From: an uncultured Geobacteraceae bacterium
GTDB taxonomy: Bacteria > Desulfobacterota > Desulfuromonadia > Geobacterales > Pseudopelobacteraceae
Direction of reading: 5' to 3'
DNA length: 64,000 nucleotides
Assembly (NCBI GenBank): GCA_903875605.1
Contig: CAIQWT010000007.1
Span: 1-64,000, forward strand
Positions 8,003 through 17,590 of this stretch are shown piece after piece. The position numbers were made by a program, and so were the translations under genes. A model generated the notes under the pieces. The model was not told where the DNA came from. It did no database searches and saw nothing but the letters and a program-made list of their open reading frames with translations. Numbering within the stretch: position 1 is the first letter of the stretch; each line of letters opens with the position of its first letter.

Positions 8003-9627
8003 TGGATTCGCTAGAACCTACACAACCTTTAAACAACAGTTTCTGGAACGATACCGGAAAAACCGGAATTACCTCCTGGATCTTCTCCACCGACCACAAA
8101 CGTATCGGACTCCTCTACTTTTATGTCACTTTCGGATTTTTCCTGACCGGAGTACTGCTTGGATTGTTGCTGCGCATTGAACTGATGGCTCCCGGAAGAA
8201 CTATCATGGGGCCGCAGACGTACAACGCTCTTTTTACCGTGCATGGCGTGGTAATGATCTTCCTTTTTATCATCCCTGGCATACCTGGCGCTTTCGGAAA
8301 TCTGGTCATGCCGATACAGGTCGGTGCCCGCGATGTGGCTTTCCCACGGCTGAATCTGCTTTCATGGTGGCTCTATATTATCGGCGCTCTGATCGTACTT
8401 ACTTCGCTTTTCAGCGGTGGCGGTGCACCTGATACCGGCTGGACTTTTTACGTCCCCTTCAGCTCCCGCACCGGCACCAATGTTTCTCTGGCGGTATTCG
8501 GTGTTTTCATTGTCGGTTTTTCATCAATCCTGACCGGAGTCAACTTTGTCACAACCATTCACCGCCTCCGGGCCGAAGGGATGTCCTGGGGGCGGCTGCC
8601 GCTCTTCACTTGGTCCCTGTATGCCACCGCCTGGGTTCAAATTCTGGCAACACCTATTCTGGCAATCACCCTCGTGCTTATCATGGCCGAACGTCTGCTC
8701 GGCACCGGCCTTTTTGACCCATCAAGAGGCGGTGATCCGGTGATGTATCAGCACTTGTTCTGGATTTACTCTCATCCGGCGGTATACATCATGATACTTC
8801 CGGCGATGGGCATAATTTCAGATATTATCCCGGTTTTTTCCCGCAAGCCGATCTTCGGTTATAAAATGATCGCTTTTTCCAGTATAGCGATTGCTGCCGC
8901 CGGATCGCTGGTCTGGGGGCACCACATGTTTACCAGCGGCATGAGCGACACGGCCGTCATGGTATTTTCATTTTTAACCTTCATCGTTGCCATACCCTCC
9001 GCCATTAAGGTATTCAACTGGATTTCAACCCTTTACAAAGGTTCCATTTCGTTAGAAGCACCTATGCTTTTCGCCCTCTCCTTCATCCTGCTTTTCTCCA
9101 TCGGTGGGTTAAGCGGTCTGATTCTTGGAGCGGCCGCAACCGATGTGCATGTTCATGACACTCATTTTGTCGTAGGGCACTTTCACTACGTAATGTTCGG
9201 CGGTACCGGCTTTGCCATCTTTGCCGCGATGCACTACTGGCTGCCCAAGTTCTACGGTCGCCGTTATGCCGAAAAGCCGGCTGTTGTTGCCTGGGCCCTT
9301 ATGTTTACCGGTTTCAACGTACTCTACTTTACCATGCAGGTACTGGGGATGAAGGGAATGCCGCGCCGTTATTATGATTATCTGCCTGAGTTTGCCAACC
9401 TCAACCTGGTCGCCACAATCGGCAGCTGGATACTGGCTGCAGGGCTGGTAATTATGGTGGTTAACCTGTTTAGGGGCCTGTGGTGGGGAGTGCCTTTCGA
9501 GGGCAACCCATGGGGCGGGGCCTCGCTTGAGTGGACCGTTCCCACGCCGCCTCCGACGGAAAACTTTATTGAGGAACCGGTTGTGACCCACGGCCCCTAC
9601 GATTTCAGCAATACGGAACGATCATGA
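8002..9627 (+). CDS. ctaD: Cytochrome c oxidase subunit I (heme-copper oxidase, A2-type)
   Basis: The catalytic, proton-pumping subunit in the inner membrane. The 541-residue, twelve-helix protein carries the low-spin heme ligand in FTVHGVVMIF, the CuB histidine in IYSHPAVYI, the CuB pair in WGHHMF, and the two heme ligands in THFVVGHFHYV. In place of the helix-VI glutamate of A1-type enzymes (HPEVY) it has YSHPAVY; the Tyr-Ser pair is the mark of A2-type oxidases such as caa3 of Thermus. It is followed by ctaE with an ATGA overlap. Confidence 0.94.
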   Translation: MDSLEPTQPLNNSFWNDTGKTGITSWIFSTDHKRIGLLYFYVTFGFFLTGVLLGLLLRIELMAPGRTIMGPQTYNALFTVHGVVMIFLFIIPGIPGAFGNLVMPIQVGARDVAFPRLNLLSWWLYIIGALIVLTSLFSGGGAPDTGWTFYVPFSSRTGTNVSLAVFGVFIVGFSSILTGVNFVTTIHRLRAEGMSWGRLPLFTWSLYATAWVQILATPILAITLVLIMAERLLGTGLFDPSRGGDPVMYQHLFWIYSHPAVYIMILPAMGIISDIIPVFSRKPIFGYKMIAFSSIAIAAAGSLVWGHHMFTSGMSDTAVMVFSFLTFIVAIPSAIKVFNWISTLYKGSISLEAPMLFALSFILLFSIGGLSGLILGAAATDVHVHDTHFVVGHFHYVMFGGTGFAIFAAMHYWLPKFYGRRYAEKPAVVAWALMFTGFNVLYFTMQVLGMKGMPRRYYDYLPEFANLNLVATIGSWILAAGLVIMVVNLFRGLWWGVPFEGNPWGGASLEWTVPTPPPTENFIEEPVVTHGPYDFSNTERS

Positions 9628-10226
9628 GCCATCCCGAACACAAAGACGACATTGGCGCCAAGCTTGGCATGTGGCTGTTTCTCTTTACTGAACTACTACT
9701 CTTCGGCGGGCTGTTTCTCCTCTATGCAGTGTATCTAAAACGCTACCCACACGAATTTGCAACAGGGGGAACACAGCTGAACTGGGTGCTCGGCTCAGCA
9801 AACACCGCCATTCTTCTTACCAGCAGCCTTTGTGCCGCTATGGCGCTTACCGCCCTGCAGCGGCACGAAATGCGCCGCGCCATGGCTCTGCTCGGTGCTA
9901 CTATATTCTGTGCAGCCGGTTTCATGGTCATCAAGTATGTCGAATGGAGCGCCAAGATAGGACACGGCATCTATCCCGGCTCTGAACATCTTAAAGCCGG
10001 CCCACCCGGAGAATCAATTTTCTTCAGTCTCTATTTCCTCTCCACCGGCATCCACGGGCTTCATGTGCTTATCGGCGCGATACTTCTGGCCTGGATCACT
10101 GTGAAGATTAAAAGTGGCGAGGTCAACGGCGATAACTATATTCTGCTTGAGAACGGGGCACTCTACTGGCATCTGGTTGATCTGATCTGGATTTTTATCT
10201 TCCCGCTGTATTACTTAATTCTGTAA
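9624..10226 (+). CDS. ctaE: Cytochrome c oxidase subunit III
   Basis: A 200-residue membrane protein with five hydrophobic segments, the short form of subunit III that lacks the first two helices of the mitochondrial type. Family features include the N-terminal 'KLGMWLFLFTELLLFGGLF' segment, the glutamate-containing 'FMVIKYVEW' region and the C-terminal 'LYWHLVDLIWIFIFPLYYL'. The start codon overlaps the ctaD stop codon (ATGA) and a GAGGAGGT ribosome site for the next gene follows its stop, so the genes are translationally coupled. Confidence 0.92.
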   Translation: MSHPEHKDDIGAKLGMWLFLFTELLLFGGLFLLYAVYLKRYPHEFATGGTQLNWVLGSANTAILLTSSLCAAMALTALQRHEMRRAMALLGATIFCAAGFMVIKYVEWSAKIGHGIYPGSEHLKAGPPGESIFFSLYFLSTGIHGLHVLIGAILLAWITVKIKSGEVNGDNYILLENGALYWHLVDLIWIFIFPLYYLIL

Positions 10227-10244
10227 AGAGGAGGTAAGCCGGCC

Positions 10245-10523
10245 TTGAGTGAACAACATATCGTAAGTAACAAAAAACTGACCTGCATCTGGCTGATTCT
10301 TCTGGTATTGACCACCTTGACCGTGGCGATCACCCGAGTGGATCTTGGCGGGTACAAGGTATTTGGGGCATTAACCATCGCCTGTGTCAAGGCCGGTCTC
10401 GTTATCGCCGTCTTCATGCACATGAAGTACGAAGGAAAACTGCTTCGCTGGTTGCTGTTCCTGGCGCTGGTAACCCTTGCTATCTTTATCGGCCTTACCT
10501 TTTTTGATGTACTCTACCGCTGA
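10245..10523 (+). CDS. Cytochrome c oxidase subunit IV (caa3/CyoD-type small subunit)
   Basis: A 92-residue protein with three hydrophobic segments, of the prokaryotic subunit-IV family. The mid-protein motif 'VKAGLVIAVFMHMKYE' (about 47-62) is diagnostic for this small subunit, which stabilises the complex. It begins at TTG 10245 with a strong AGAGGAGGT site 10 bases upstream. It sits between ctaE and ctaC, an order (I-III-IV-II) different from the common II-I-III-IV. Confidence 0.85.
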   Translation: MSEQHIVSNKKLTCIWLILLVLTTLTVAITRVDLGGYKVFGALTIACVKAGLVIAVFMHMKYEGKLLRWLLFLALVTLAIFIGLTFFDVLYR

Positions 10524-10535
10524 GGGAATGTCCAG

Positions 10536-11453
10536 ATGAACACACAGCAGCTCTTATCCACCACAGCGGCCATAGACCCGCTCTTCATGTATATCTTTGG
10601 CGCCTGCCTGCTGCTGCTGCTCGGCATTACACTGGTAATGTTGTTTTTTGTGTTTCGCTACCACCGTTCACGAGCACCGCAACCGACTTCGCAGGTTGAG
10701 GGGAATCTCTGGCTGGAAATAATCTGGATTGTGCTGCCGAGCCTGTTGGTACTGGCCATGTTCTGGTATGGCTGGAAAGAATATCTTGTACTGCGCAGCG
10801 TACCGCAGGGGGCTCTTCCAGTGACCGCAACGGCACGCATGTGGTCGTGGGAGTTCACATATGCAAACGGCAAATCCAGCCCCAAACTGTATGTACCGAT
10901 AGGTAAGCCGGTGCGGGTGGAGTTGGTATCCAAAGACGTTATCCATGGTTTTTTTCTGCCCGCTTTCCGCGTAAAACGTGATGTTGTACCCGGCATGGCC
11001 AATTACGTCTGGTTCGTGGCGACGCAGTCGGGTAGCTACGATCTGTTCTGCTCCCAGTACTGCGGCACCCAGCATTCAGCAATGGTGACAACCGTTGAGG
11101 CGGTATCGGAAGAGCAGTTTGCCGTTTGGCTTAATCAAACTAAGACAGGAAACGCCGGTGCCGGAGTTGATGGTCGGAAACTTGCGACAGAGAAAGGGTG
11201 TCTCGGTTGTCACTCACTGGACGGCAGTAGCGCTGTCGGCCCCACATTTAAAGGGCTATTTGCCAGCCAGGTCAAGGTTATGAAGGAAGGAAAGCCGCTG
11301 GTAGTAACCGCAGATGAAGCTTATCTGAGGGAATCTATTCGCCTGCCGGGCGCGACAATTGTTGATGGGTTTCCGCCTATCATGCCGGGCAATCCGGACT
11401 TACCGGAGGAAGAGGTTTTGGCACTGGTCGAATTTATCAAGGGTCTGAAATGA
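10536..11453 (+). CDS. ctaC: Cytochrome c oxidase subunit II with C-terminal cytochrome c domain
   Basis: Accepts electrons and passes them to subunit I. The 305-residue protein has two N-terminal helices, the cupredoxin domain with CuA ligands in CSQYCGTQHSAM, and a fused C-terminal cytochrome c with CLGCH and a distal methionine (PPIMPG). The covalent heme makes this a caa3-type enzyme. The usual glutamate between the CuA cysteines is Gln (CSQYC); as that residue binds copper through its backbone, function is probably kept. It overlaps ctaB by ATGA. Confidence 0.93.
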   Translation: MNTQQLLSTTAAIDPLFMYIFGACLLLLLGITLVMLFFVFRYHRSRAPQPTSQVEGNLWLEIIWIVLPSLLVLAMFWYGWKEYLVLRSVPQGALPVTATARMWSWEFTYANGKSSPKLYVPIGKPVRVELVSKDVIHGFFLPAFRVKRDVVPGMANYVWFVATQSGSYDLFCSQYCGTQHSAMVTTVEAVSEEQFAVWLNQTKTGNAGAGVDGRKLATEKGCLGCHSLDGSSAVGPTFKGLFASQVKVMKEGKPLVVTADEAYLRESIRLPGATIVDGFPPIMPGNPDLPEEEVLALVEFIKGLK

Positions 11454-12277
11454 TAAGCGTTGTTGCGGCATTGTTCCGACTGAAATTATCGTTTCTGAAC
11501 GGTATAACCGCGCTTGCCGGCTACCTCCTCTTTCCTGCAAATATTGATTTTTTATCAGCTTTGTCTGCCTTTGTGGGCGTCTCCTTGCTGGCTGCCGGCG
11601 GTTCAGCGCTTAATCAGGTACTGGAACGGGATCTTGACTCCAGAATGAACCGGACCAGTATGCGCCCGGTACCACAACAGGTGCTGACTCCGACAGGTGC
11701 CGCCTTAACGGGCTTAACCGCAATTATGTCCGGCCTCCTGCTACTGGCGGTAGCGGGGGGTATGGTAACAACACTGCTCGGTGCAGTGGTTCTCATTTGG
11801 TATCTGGCTGTCTACACTCCGTTAAAAATCCGCACCTCTCTGGCTCTTCTAGTCGGAGCGATCTGCGGCGCATTTCCACCTCTGATCGGCTGGTGTCTTG
11901 CCGGTGGCCCCCCTGATGATTACCGCATCATCACTCTGGCGGGACTGCTGTTCATGTGGCAGGTGCCCCATTTCTGGCTTTTCCAGCGGCGACATGCAGA
12001 AGATTACCGCCGTGCCGGCATTCCGCTGTTCAGCAGCCACGGAAGTATTTCCGGTTACAGCCACTTTTTCTGGCTGTGGCTCGTTGCCCTCTCTGTCGGT
12101 GCGATGCTGCTCCCAGTCTTCGGCATGATAGAAGGCCCTGCTGCATTATGGTACATACTGTTTCCTGTGCCTATCGTGTTTCTCACAACCTTCCGCTCTG
12201 GAAACCTCCTCTTCCCTTATATCAACTGTTTTCCACTGCTGGTGACTTTGCTGCTGCTGATACAAAAGCATACCTGA
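11450..12277 (+). CDS. ctaB: Protoheme IX farnesyltransferase (heme O synthase)
   Basis: Adds a farnesyl group to heme B to give heme O, the precursor of heme A. The 275-residue polytopic UbiA-family protein has the motif NQVLERDLDSRMNRTSMRP (about 56-74), which binds the prenyl diphosphate with magnesium, and a second, weaker aspartate motif later. No heme A synthase (ctaA) is visible in the cassette, so heme O may be the final heme, or ctaA is elsewhere. Confidence 0.92.
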   Translation: MISVVAALFRLKLSFLNGITALAGYLLFPANIDFLSALSAFVGVSLLAAGGSALNQVLERDLDSRMNRTSMRPVPQQVLTPTGAALTGLTAIMSGLLLLAVAGGMVTTLLGAVVLIWYLAVYTPLKIRTSLALLVGAICGAFPPLIGWCLAGGPPDDYRIITLAGLLFMWQVPHFWLFQRRHAEDYRRAGIPLFSSHGSISGYSHFFWLWLVALSVGAMLLPVFGMIEGPAALWYILFPVPIVFLTTFRSGNLLFPYINCFPLLVTLLLLIQKHT

Positions 12278-12301
12278 CGCGAGTACCGAAGAGGAGATGC
12301 C

Positions 12302-13186
12302 ATGAAAATATTTGTTGCCGGAGGAACAGGTTTTGTCGGGGAACATCTGGTCAGAGAGTTGCTGAAGTGTGGTCACTCTGTACGCACTCTGGCGCATAAC
12401 CGCACCGCAAACCGGGGGGATATTGAGCAAGTCACCGGAGATATAACCCGCGTAGAAACCTTTGAACAGAGTGTCGGGGGGTGTGATGCCGTGATTAATC
12501 TGGTCGGTATTATCAGGGAATTTCCTGCTCGCGGCACAACCTTTGAGATGCTGCATTTTCAGGCAACAAAAAATCTGCTTGAGGCCGCCACCATCAATGG
12601 TGTCAGCCGCTATCTGCAGATGTCTGCACTTGGAACGAGAAAATCAGCCGTTTCTCTCTATCACCAGAGCAAGTGGCGGGCAGAGGAAGCCGTGCGAAAA
12701 AACGGCCTGGAGTGGACGATCTTCCGCCCGTCACTGATATTCGGTCCGCACGATGCCTTTATTAATATGCTGGCTGCTCAGCTGCGACTCGCTCCGGTCA
12801 TCCCTGTCATCGGCAGCGGCAGCTATCGTCTGCAGCCGATTCACGTCGATGATGTGGTCCGCTGCTTTGTGCTGGCCCTCAAAATGCCTGAAACGATCGG
12901 TCAAACGTATGAATTGAGTGGAAAAGATCGTCTCAGCTATGAAGAGTTACTTGATATGATTGCTGCAGCTCTTGGCAGATCACAGCCATTTAAACCGCAT
13001 TTACCTCTGGCGCTGATGAAGTTGATTATCCCGATTATGCAGAAGGTCCCGCAGTTTCCAATCACAATGGATCAACTTCAGATGCTGCTGGAAGAGAGCA
13101 TCTGCAGCAGTGAATGGCAACAAGCGTTTGGATTTGAACCACGTGGTTTGCGGGAAGGGATCGCTGAATATTTGAGCAAAACTTGA
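12302..13186 (+). CDS. NAD(P)-binding epimerase-like protein (NDUFA9/complex I-type SDR)
   Basis: A 294-residue atypical short-chain dehydrogenase with the Rossmann motif GGTGFVGEHL near the N-terminus. The sequence 'GTTFEMLHFQATKNLLEAA' and the later 'FRPSLIFGP' are typical of the NDUFA9-like / complex I-associated epimerase group. The precise reaction is unknown. It has AGGAG upstream of ATG 12302 and follows ctaB by 24 bases, so it may be co-transcribed with the oxidase genes. Confidence 0.75.
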   Translation: MKIFVAGGTGFVGEHLVRELLKCGHSVRTLAHNRTANRGDIEQVTGDITRVETFEQSVGGCDAVINLVGIIREFPARGTTFEMLHFQATKNLLEAATINGVSRYLQMSALGTRKSAVSLYHQSKWRAEEAVRKNGLEWTIFRPSLIFGPHDAFINMLAAQLRLAPVIPVIGSGSYRLQPIHVDDVVRCFVLALKMPETIGQTYELSGKDRLSYEELLDMIAAALGRSQPFKPHLPLALMKLIIPIMQKVPQFPITMDQLQMLLEESICSSEWQQAFGFEPRGLREGIAEYLSKT

Positions 13187-13217
13187 CCGGATTCTTCTTA
13201 CATTGTATAAGGGGAGT

Positions 13218-13709
13218 ATGAACCGATTGTATTTCAATATGATAGCTATATGCATCGCCTTGCTATCCGGGCTGTTAATGCCGCCTGGCATTCAAGCAGA
13301 TGAGATACCAACAGGTGACCAATCCCTGTTGCATGAACTCTCCGCGCCGGTGCAGACTAACCTTGAAGAACTGGTCCTGAAGAGCAGCTCGTTTGAATCC
13401 GTTGAAGGGGTGGCATCATATTATGCCCGCCGTTTTGAGGGGCGCCGTACCACTTCAGGCCACCGTTACAACCCTGAAAAGCTTACCGCCGCCCACGAAA
13501 GTCTGCCGCTCGGTACGGTGGTGCGGGTCGTTAATCCGGAAAGCAAACAGGAAGTCCACGTAACAATAAACGACAGGTGTGCTTCAAAACCATTCCATTT
13601 CATTGATCTTTCTCGCGCCGCTGCTAAAAAAATCGGACTGTGGGGCAAGGGGAAGATCAAAGTCGTCATCATTCCCCTCCTCGATGAAAATCTGAAAGAA
13701 CCGGCTTAA
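13218..13709 (+). CDS. rlpA: RlpA-family septal/peptidoglycan lytic protein
   Basis: A secreted protein of the RlpA double-psi beta-barrel family; characterised members cut peptidoglycan strands lacking stem peptides. The 163-residue product has an N-terminal signal peptide ending near AIQA-DE (no lipobox, unlike E. coli RlpA) and the core motif 'GVASYYARRFEGRRTTSGHRY', 'LPLGTVVRVVN', 'VTINDRC' and 'IDLSRAAAKKIG'. There is no C-terminal SPOR domain. The start is uncertain: ATG 13218 has GGGGAG only one base upstream; a TTG at 13203 is the alternative. Confidence 0.8.
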   Translation: MNRLYFNMIAICIALLSGLLMPPGIQADEIPTGDQSLLHELSAPVQTNLEELVLKSSSFESVEGVASYYARRFEGRRTTSGHRYNPEKLTAAHESLPLGTVVRVVNPESKQEVHVTINDRCASKPFHFIDLSRAAAKKIGLWGKGKIKVVIIPLLDENLKEPA

Positions 13710-13736
13710 CGTACTCCCAACGTGAGAACAGGAAAA

Positions 13737-16700
13737 TCACCCCAGTAAAAAGTCAAAATCCTCTCGCGTCAGTCCCGCACCTCCACCACTCGCTCCATCC
13801 TCCAGAATCGCTTTATAAAGTTGTGTTTTCTGTGCCTTCAGTGCCATCATTTTTTCTTCAATGGTATGGCGCATAATCAGACGGGTTATGGTGACCTGCT
13901 CGGTCTGGCCGATGCGATGGGCACGGTCCGAGGCCTGGTTCTCCACCGCTGGATTCCACCATGGATCCATGTGGTACACATAAGTGGCGCGTGTCAGATT
14001 AAGCCCTTTACCGCCCGCTTTGAGGCTGATCAGAAAGACGGTCGGTTCCACTGATTTCTGGAAGGTATCAACCAGCTTTTTCCGGTGAGGGACCGGTGTT
14101 GAACCATCCAGGCGCAAACAGGTGAATCCCTGTTCTAGCAGCCCCTTTTCGATCAGATCAAGGTAACCGGTAAATTGGGAAAACACCAAAGCACTGTGCC
14201 CTTCGTCACGTAATTCGGCCAACTGCTCTGCCAAAAACTCCAGTTTTGGCGAAGCGCTGCTGGCACCGGGTGAAGCAAGTGCCGGGGCAAGACAGATCTG
14301 GCGCAGGCGCAAAATTGCGGTCAGGGCAATGATTCGGGCCTGAGCAGGAGCGTGACTTTCGTAGGCTTCTTTGATTTTTCCACGAACCTCTTCCACAGTA
14401 CGCTGATAAAAAGCGCTCTGCTTTGTCGTCAACTCCAGCGGTATGTCCATCTCGATTTTGGGCGGTAACTCCTCGGCGATCAGTTGTTTCGTCCGTCGCA
14501 GCACAAACGGGCGCGTGCGTCCGATCAAACGTGCCGTGCCGGCAGGACCATCCTTACTGATTTTACGACTGAACTCTTCCCGCGTCCCAAGTAATCCCGG
14601 CAGGCAGAGATCCATAATGGCAAAGTATTCACCCAGATGGTTTTCAACCGGCGTGCCGGTTAGTGCCAGAGTAAAAGAGCCTTTCAGCTTACGAACGGCA
14701 TTAGTGGTCGCAGCCTGCAGATTTTTTACCACTTGAGTCTCGTCGAAAATCAGAACATTGAAAAGTTGATCGGCCAGAATATCGCAATCGCGCTGGATGA
14801 TTCCGTAGCTGGTGATAATGACATCGTGCTGAGCGAATTCAGCCGTGCTGCGGCTGCCACCGCTATAAATCATAACCCTCGCCCTCGGGAGAAACCGGGC
14901 AAGCTCCGCTTCCCAGTTGAAAAGCAGTGACGGCGGCGCGACCACCAGATGCGGTGTTCCCAAAGGTGCGGCAGAGATAATTTCACCTGAAATTATGCCT
15001 GCCAGCAGAGTGATCCCCTGCACTGTTTTGCCCAAACCCATGTCGTCGGCAAGGCAAGCGCCGAAGCGGTGCTCATAGAGAAAGGCCAGCCAGTGCCAGG
15101 CATCAACCTGATAATGGCGCAGGGTAGCATTAAGCCCAACGGGCAATGACCTTGGCGCTATGGATGAAAAGTTGAGCAGATTTTCCAGAATGCGGGCATC
15201 GTCCGCTGAGAGCTTGACCTCTACACCATGACTACGGAGCTGCAGCCAGTCTAAAATTTGCAGGCGCGGCACACGTACAAGATCCTGCTCTCCTTTTTTC
15301 TTCTTTTTACTCGTAGGCATGGCGCCGGTGAACATGGCCAGCACCTGAGCGCTGATCTCATCCAGCATCATAAGTTTGCCGTCGCGGCGCAGCATGCCAC
15401 TGCCATCCATCAAGCTGCGCAACTCTTCTTCCGTTAACATCTCGCCGTTGCAGCGGATCTCCGGCTTCAGCTCAAACCAATCGTGACTACTGCGTGTAGC
15501 GTCCAGTGAAAATTCCCATGAAGCTGCAGTCAGCGGCTCGCTGCCGATGCGCAGCGAAAACCCTCCTTTTTGTAGTTGTTCCGTTAACAACGGTAACACC
15601 TTCAGCAATTTGTCGGTGGCAATCTCGATTTCTCCCGGCGCACTGCCCGTCGTAAACGCTTCCAGGCCGAATAGTTCGTAGAGAATTTTCAGCATTCGAG
15701 CCTGACTACGATGATCATCGTTCAGAAAATGCCAGCCGGCAGACGTTGCCATGACAATATTCATACCCTGATCCCACGAATCTGCCAGAAACGTAAGTAG
15801 CAGCTTGGCCTCGCGCTTTACATCCCTTTTTAAAAAATCGGAGGACCCGGTTACAGAACGGAAAATAGTGTTTCGTGCCGTGGCTTTGGTCTCATCAAGC
15901 AGAGCAAATGCTGCCTCAATAACCGCCCGTATCCGCTTTTTTGTTCTCATTGGCGATGAAAGAATTGTGCGGCGATCAGGGTTGAACAATCCAAAAGCGG
16001 AATTGGAAAAAACAAACGTATGGTGTTCATAGAAACTTGCCGGCTGTAGACAAGTTGTGCTCCCTGCCAAACCCTTTGGAATATCAAGCAGGTAAGTTTG
16101 AGCATGTGCCGGGTTTAAATCTCGGGAAACGCCATTCAGCAGGAAGTAGCAGTTGTGTTTCGGATTATCTATGACCTCCGGTAAAAGCCTAATGGCCGCG
16201 CCATTGAAAAAATCAAGTGGAACTATAACCGTATGATTGAGACGTGTTAGTTCAGTACTGCCCGCTGCACGTTCCGCAATGTCTTCATCATCCCAGTCGT
16301 CTTCAGCCTGATCCTCATAGAATTCGTCAGAATCATTAATTACTCCGTCCAGCTCCTCGAAAATCGCTTCCCAACACTTCCAGGCATCATTATTTGCCAC
16401 CGGCACGACTTCCCCGGCAGCAATATCAAACAGCATCTGTCCATGCACAACGGCGGAGGCTGGAAGTGGCGTACCATCTGCGTAAGAGCGTGAGATATAA
16501 ACTTCAGCGCCCTTAATTTCAAAGGTGATGCCAGCGGTCAGTGGCTCATCACGCTTGTAGACAAGCGTTGTTTCAAGGCCCTCATAGTCACGAAATACGA
16601 TTGGATAGGCACCACCGGTGGCATGCTGAAACATCTCGAAATAACGTTTCGTTGAATCATAGAAGTAGTGTGATGCGAGAAAGCGGGCAAGATCCGTTGG

Positions 16701-17267
16701 CAAGCCGTGTGCTGTCCAGCCATAAACCGCCTCATCACCCCGCTTTATACCCCCCTTAATGCTTGAGCTATGCCCGCTTTGCTCCAGCAGCATCCGGTAT
16801 TTTGAGGAACTTGTTTTGCCTGCTGACGGAGTCTGCTGGTCTCTCAGCATCTGTTGTTCCACTTTTGAATTTCCGGAGGCAGGTTCCCGCTCGATATAAT
16901 TTTTCATATCGAGAAGCATCTGCCGGTTGAAGTGAATGTGCGATAAGGAGTCCGGCGAAACGACCCTTTTAATCGTTGCCCAGGCTATTACAACATGTGG
17001 GCAGTTGCGTGCCGGCTGCCATTGATAACAATTACATTTGGTCATTAACCGGTAACCGTCGACCAACAGAGTTGCCTGTACTCCACTGGCAAAGGTAACA
17101 ACTAAAGCCGATTTATCCATGTTCCAGACAGCATTTTTCAAGGTATTTGCCTTGCACTCTTCAAAGCCTGACATCAGGTGAACTTTGGCAGCAGCATCGT
17201 GAATATCACCAGGACGATAGCTTTTGAATTTTTCCAGGAGAGGTGAAGTTACTTGTGGTGTGATCAT
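13737..17267 (-). CDS. SNF2-family helicase with N-terminal SWIM zinc finger
   Basis: A very large (1176-residue) DNA-dependent ATPase. Near residue 75-90 is a SWIM zinc finger (CNCYQWQPARNCPH). A long central region of unclear function follows (about 100-690, with an acidic patch near 320), then the Swi2/Snf2 motor: Walker A as DDMGLGKTVQ, motif II as FDETQ in place of the common DEAH/DEAQ, and the C-terminal motif 'SDRAHRIGQT'. Such proteins are thought to move or remodel nucleoprotein; bacterial partners are unknown. It stands alone, convergent with rlpA. Confidence 0.85.
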   Translation of the reverse strand: MITPQVTSPLLEKFKSYRPGDIHDAAAKVHLMSGFEECKANTLKNAVWNMDKSALVVTFASGVQATLLVDGYRLMTKCNCYQWQPARNCPHVVIAWATIKRVVSPDSLSHIHFNRQMLLDMKNYIEREPASGNSKVEQQMLRDQQTPSAGKTSSSKYRMLLEQSGHSSSIKGGIKRGDEAVYGWTAHGLPTDLARFLASHYFYDSTKRYFEMFQHATGGAYPIVFRDYEGLETTLVYKRDEPLTAGITFEIKGAEVYISRSYADGTPLPASAVVHGQMLFDIAAGEVVPVANNDAWKCWEAIFEELDGVINDSDEFYEDQAEDDWDDEDIAERAAGSTELTRLNHTVIVPLDFFNGAAIRLLPEVIDNPKHNCYFLLNGVSRDLNPAHAQTYLLDIPKGLAGSTTCLQPASFYEHHTFVFSNSAFGLFNPDRRTILSSPMRTKKRIRAVIEAAFALLDETKATARNTIFRSVTGSSDFLKRDVKREAKLLLTFLADSWDQGMNIVMATSAGWHFLNDDHRSQARMLKILYELFGLEAFTTGSAPGEIEIATDKLLKVLPLLTEQLQKGGFSLRIGSEPLTAASWEFSLDATRSSHDWFELKPEIRCNGEMLTEEELRSLMDGSGMLRRDGKLMMLDEISAQVLAMFTGAMPTSKKKKKGEQDLVRVPRLQILDWLQLRSHGVEVKLSADDARILENLLNFSSIAPRSLPVGLNATLRHYQVDAWHWLAFLYEHRFGACLADDMGLGKTVQGITLLAGIISGEIISAAPLGTPHLVVAPPSLLFNWEAELARFLPRARVMIYSGGSRSTAEFAQHDVIITSYGIIQRDCDILADQLFNVLIFDETQVVKNLQAATTNAVRKLKGSFTLALTGTPVENHLGEYFAIMDLCLPGLLGTREEFSRKISKDGPAGTARLIGRTRPFVLRRTKQLIAEELPPKIEMDIPLELTTKQSAFYQRTVEEVRGKIKEAYESHAPAQARIIALTAILRLRQICLAPALASPGASSASPKLEFLAEQLAELRDEGHSALVFSQFTGYLDLIEKGLLEQGFTCLRLDGSTPVPHRKKLVDTFQKSVEPTVFLISLKAGGKGLNLTRATYVYHMDPWWNPAVENQASDRAHRIGQTEQVTITRLIMRHTIEEKMMALKAQKTQLYKAILEDGASGGGAGLTREDFDFLLG

Positions 17268-17590
17268 GACCTTATTCCCCGAATTTTCTGCATTTAAATC
17301 GCCTGCCAGCAGATATTCATCGACAATATCAAGCGGTGTATTTAGCGGTTACAGAGGATAAGCCGAGCTGCATTGTTGTCCTTGTGAGAGTAAGAGACCC
17401 CATCCTGATTTGCTAAAAACGCCTATGTCTTGCAGGAGGGGCGGTAGGAGGCAAGGATTTTAGTCTTTATTCCGCCAATATATATACGAAAACATGCGTG
17501 GAATACAGCGAAAGAATGATGTCAGCAACCCCTCCTGACAATCGGCTGGAGAGATCGGCTATAGATTTGATGGAACTACTGCGTGGAGTG
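17268..17590. other. Intergenic region, 323 bp, no gene recognised
   Basis: Holds the upstream region of the SNF2 gene and the downstream region of the rhomboid gene. No frame of useful length. It contains a 9-bp inverted repeat CAGGAGGGG / CCCCTCCTG (17433-17441 and 17529-17537) 87 bases apart, plus AT-rich sequence between; its role is unknown. Confidence 0.4.

Noticed and set aside
17268-17590. Small RNA gene in the SNF2-rhomboid gap because of the 9-bp inverted repeat
   Set aside because: The arms are 87 bases apart and I see no promoter or terminator; kept as an unexplained repeat.
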